Shown here in pieces: positions 61,351 to 64,000 of a stretch of DNA of 64,000 bases (position 1 is its first letter; each line of letters opens with the position of its first letter). The translations under genes were made by a program, and so were the position numbers. Location of the stretch: positions 124,001 to 188,000 of the forward strand of contig JAAONU010000105.1 in NCBI GenBank assembly GCA_012932295.1. Reading direction: 5' to 3'. Source of the stretch: Cyclina sinensis (Eukaryota; Mollusca; Bivalvia; Venerida; Veneridae). The notes under the pieces were generated by a model. That model made no database searches. It was not told where the DNA came from and worked only from the letters and a program-made list of their open reading frames with translations.

Positions 61351-61531
61351 TGTATTCTAAAAGACTGTATGAGCTGCACTAGTCAAGTAAGATGAACCCC
61401 TACCTTTAAAGTTTTAAAGGTCTTAGGAACATAGGACATTTAGAGAACACGGCTGATAAAAATTAAGAAATCATCTTATTATTACAACCACATGTACATT
61501 GCTCTACCATCAAGATAAGCAGTGCTTGATT

Positions 61532-61770
61532 TTGGTTTGCTTTTATTGGGCTTTAATGCCAGTTTCAACAACCAAGGTAATATCCCGGCGGTCAGTCCAC
61601 CTAATCAGTATTCCTGGGTATCCAACTCGTACTAACCAGTTTCTCCGCAAGTGACTGACTACTGCCTCACTTGCTTCAGAGGTGAGGGACAAATGACCTA
61701 AAGACGCATTGTCTGAGATCAATTATCACGGAGAAATTTTGCCAACCTTGGTGGGGATTGAACCTGCTTG
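61532..61770 (-). mobile_element. tRNA-derived SINE copy, inverted relative to 32797-33048
   Basis: On the minus strand it reads ggttcaatccccacc (B box, about 61764-61750), then 'ggcaaaatttctccgtgata', 'tcacctctgaagcaagtgag' and 'gaccgccgggatattacctt'. It is the same family as the copy at 32.8 kb and is clearly alignable over about 230 bp. Confidence 0.7.
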
Positions 61771-62219
61771 ATTTTGAGTTCTGATTAGAAGAGGATTGTT
61801 AGATCGACATGAAAAAACAAGACACGGCTGTTAAACAAGATAATAATAAAACTATAATACTATAATTACATGACAGTGAAAATTCATCAGCGCTCGATTA
61901 TACTTAATTTTTTTAATTACAAATTGTAATACATAAGCTGTATGGCCATTGGAGGTGAATTCAATCTCTTAAGAGAAACATATGATGCACTAACAGTAAA
62001 ATGACGCAGTTATGGTTTCTGTAAAATTAATATATTTAACAGATTGAAAATTTCAATTTTGAAGCCCTGCTGCCATATGACAGCTCGGTAACACGAATGT
62101 CTTACTCAATTACTGGAATTTTCTGGTCTTGAAAGATTCTCTTGATCTAGACAGACTATAAATATCAAATCGTTTAAATAAAAAGCTTGCAATGCTTCAA
62201 ATTTGGTTTTGCTGCTGAA

Positions 62220-62392
62220 CTGAGGAAAACCTAATAAACATCTTTAATCACGTTTTCCATTGTCTAAGATAAATCACTCGTCAGGGGCTTGATGATGTGA
62301 AAGAACAAGATTAATTAAGATTCTGTCAGAGATAATGGTTACAGTGGCAACGAATTATGGCAAAAAATAAAGCACTGATCACAGCCTTCTGG
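62220..62392 (+). promoter_or_regulatory. Highly conserved non-coding core, copy C
   Basis: Counterpart of 41452-41626. The X-box-like GTTACAGTGGCAAC is at 62338-62351 and the TTAATTAAG motif at about 62310-62318; both are identical to copy A. The differences are scattered single bases, one single-base gap and a small cluster after the X-box-like motif. Confidence 0.5.
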
Positions 62393-63198
62393 TAGGATCA
62401 AATTCTTTGTGCTTGAAAGATAAATATTAAAAGAGTACAAGATTATTTTCAGAAGATAACTGCAATTATCAGGTTGATAATTTTTCAATTAGAGAATTCA
62501 ACACGCCTTTTTAAGGATAGTTTTTATCAGATCTGTGAGTTTGAGGACCCGAACTGCCATCTGGTTCTCCTCAAAGGAAATCTATGATAACATCCTAGGA
62601 TTTCGTAACGAAGTATTTCTTAGCAGCAGATCCATAGAAAAATTACATTAGTTGGTTTTTATTTATGCGCTAGGTTTGGTAGAAGTACCCGAGACTTATG
62701 CAGAGTTTGAACAAGGAAGACTGACATCTATGCAGGAATAGCATTTTGTACCACGTCATACCACACATTAATACAAAGAGCAAGAGGGAATTTTGTTCAG
62801 TAAAGATGTGGCCTGCGAACAGTTACTGAAAATATATAGGTCTACAACTGAGTGTCCACTAGTTTAGAATGATAAGACTATTTTGAATCAGTTCTGCTTC
62901 TTACAGATACTATTTTTGAACTCTGGATAAATAAATCGCCCGTGTCAGTGAATCAGAAATACATTTGTAACAAGAAGGAATTATCGTCAGCTCTGTCCAA
63001 AAGGGTCACGTCAAACAAATGAAAGACGGTGTTCTATCAGTGAGGTCACTGGCACTGTGACTGATAGGGATTATATATACCTGACACTATAGATCTACTT
63101 TGTCCTCGGTAAAATGTCCAATAAATAAATGATCAATATATACCTTGACGTAACAAACAGATTGAAGGGTAAACACATGTCACATGATCAATTTGTTA
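62393..63198. other. Non-coding stretch, no gene recognised
   Basis: No domain-bearing frame, RNA gene or repeat boundary was identified. Confidence 0.45.
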
Positions 63199-63865
63199 AC
63201 CCCCTGCCGCGTAGCGGGGAGGGGATTATAGGAATGGCGTCCGTCTGTCAGTTTGTCCGTCCGTAACATTTTCGAGTCCGCTCCATAACTTTTAAACTTA
63301 TGGAAAGTTTTAAAAATAACTTGGCGCAAATGATCACTATTATGAGACGATGTGTAGAGCGCAACAACAAGGTCGCTAATCCCAAGGTCAAGGTCACACT
63401 TAAAGGTCATATATATACATATATATATATATAAAAAATAGTCCACATTTCGTGTCCGCTCCCTAACTTACAAACTGCTTGAAAGATTTTATAATAACTT
63501 GAAACAAATGATTCAGAAGATGTGCACAGATCAACAACCAGGTCGCTACAGGAAGGTCAAGGTCACACATAGAAGTCAAATATAAAAAATTCCACATTTT
63601 GATTCCTCTCCATACCTAATTGACAAGTCCACCCAATCACAAATTTTAACTATTTCACAATTCTCCATATCCTCAATTTCTCATCAATTGAGTTACTCGC
63701 AGTTTCATCTCCATAGATCCATCATTTACAAATGTGAGGTCCAAATGAAGCTGCCCATTTTCCGTAAAAATCATTATCCTATGTCATATTGGGAGGTCTC
63801 TCTTCACGCTTGTTATCCAATGTTCTACTACGGCAGGGGATAAAGCTGTCCTTCGGACTGCCTTG
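63199..63865 (+). mobile_element. Short complete hairpin-ended element
   Basis: The 5' end folds as CCCC..CCGC-GTA-GCGG..GGGG (63199-63224) and is followed by 'gtccgtctgtcagtttgtcc'. The core has about three units with 'ccgctccataactt' near 63280, 63455 and 63605. At the 3' end 'ctacggcagggga' (63828-63840) is the inverse of the 5' 'cccctgccgcgtag', followed by a stem-loop GTCC-TTC-GGAC (63848-63858) and CCTTG. The frame 63180-63446 (-) is a by-product. It is the smallest full example of the shared end architecture. Confidence 0.7.
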
Positions 63866-64000
63866 ATTATGTATATGTACATTTGTAACATATGGTGTCG
63901 GAATATCTCGTATATTTCATTTTAAGTGATTTGTAAAATGTGTTTGAAAACTGCAGCCACTCAAAAAGAAAATATTCTACAACTCAGACGTGTTTTGTTC
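63866..64000. other. Non-coding window end
   Basis: Nothing recognisable in the last 135 bases. Confidence 0.5.

Larger units (their letters stand above)
55415..62400 (+). repeat. Segmental duplication block C
   Basis: It holds counterparts of block A in the same order: 55660-55815 (A 31885-32035), a weak one at about 59150-59460 (A about 34850-35280) and 62220-62392 (A 41452-41626). It is interrupted by a LINE remnant (56.56-57.62 kb), a tandem-core fragment (60.83-61.35 kb) and an inverted SINE (61.53-61.77 kb). No host gene was recognised between these. Confidence 0.5.

Overview
The window is eukaryotic, AT-rich, intron-scale DNA from an invertebrate. The most economical reading is a bivalve mollusc. 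The basis is the repeat fauna: long hairpin-ended elements with cores of about 145-165 bp in tandem (pearl/HINE-like), tRNA-derived SINE pieces, Tc1 and pogo-type DNA transposons and decayed LINEs. The species is not determined from sequence. No bacterial operon, rRNA gene, intact tRNA gene or CRISPR array is present.

One intact host gene is recognisable: a 382-residue triple CCCH zinc-finger protein at 18557-19705 (+), an orthologue of ZC3H10. Its coding sequence is a single uninterrupted exon. It sits behind a 165-base leader carrying a 24-codon upstream ORF, and the leader begins either at a splice acceptor or at a TATA-driven start site. The roughly 18 kb upstream and 44 kb downstream contain no other host protein gene that I can support.

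Layout: 1-2690 holds a 58-bp minisatellite and a hairpin-headed repeat element. 6750-7195 is a short inverted-repeat element enclosing tRNA-like promoter boxes. 8284-10426 is a 2.1 kb HINE-like element with about ten 165-bp units. 12.3-18.4 kb looks like intron or upstream sequence of ZC3H10. 23.5-25.05 kb is a cluster of a truncated HINE-like element and a pogo-type deletion derivative. 29.15-31.1 kb is a dimeric 29+29 bp satellite. 32.2-34.5 kb holds a CpG-rich patch, a SINE and a 103-bp near-perfect palindrome. 36.24-38.96 kb is a composite HINE-like element with two different core repeats. 47.15-49.8 kb is a Tc1 fragment abutting a dead LINE. 53.6-54.3, 60.8-61.35 and 63.2-63.87 kb hold further hairpin-headed or core-repeat elements. 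56.56-57.62 kb is a second, different dead LINE.

The most unusual signal is at large scale. Three collinear blocks of non-coding sequence (A about 27.9-44.3 kb, B about 45.6-55.4 kb, C about 55.6-62.4 kb) are diverged copies of one another, interrupted by copy-specific transposons. One segment (41452-41626 and 62220-62392) is far better conserved than the rest and carries an RFX X-box-like motif. A second cross-cutting signal is that several repeat families unrelated in primary sequence share one end architecture: a 5' hairpin, a CCGT-rich stretch, a tandem core and, where the 3' end can be seen, a subterminal inverted repeat and a terminal hairpin. All statements rest on reading by eye; alignments and database searches were not run.
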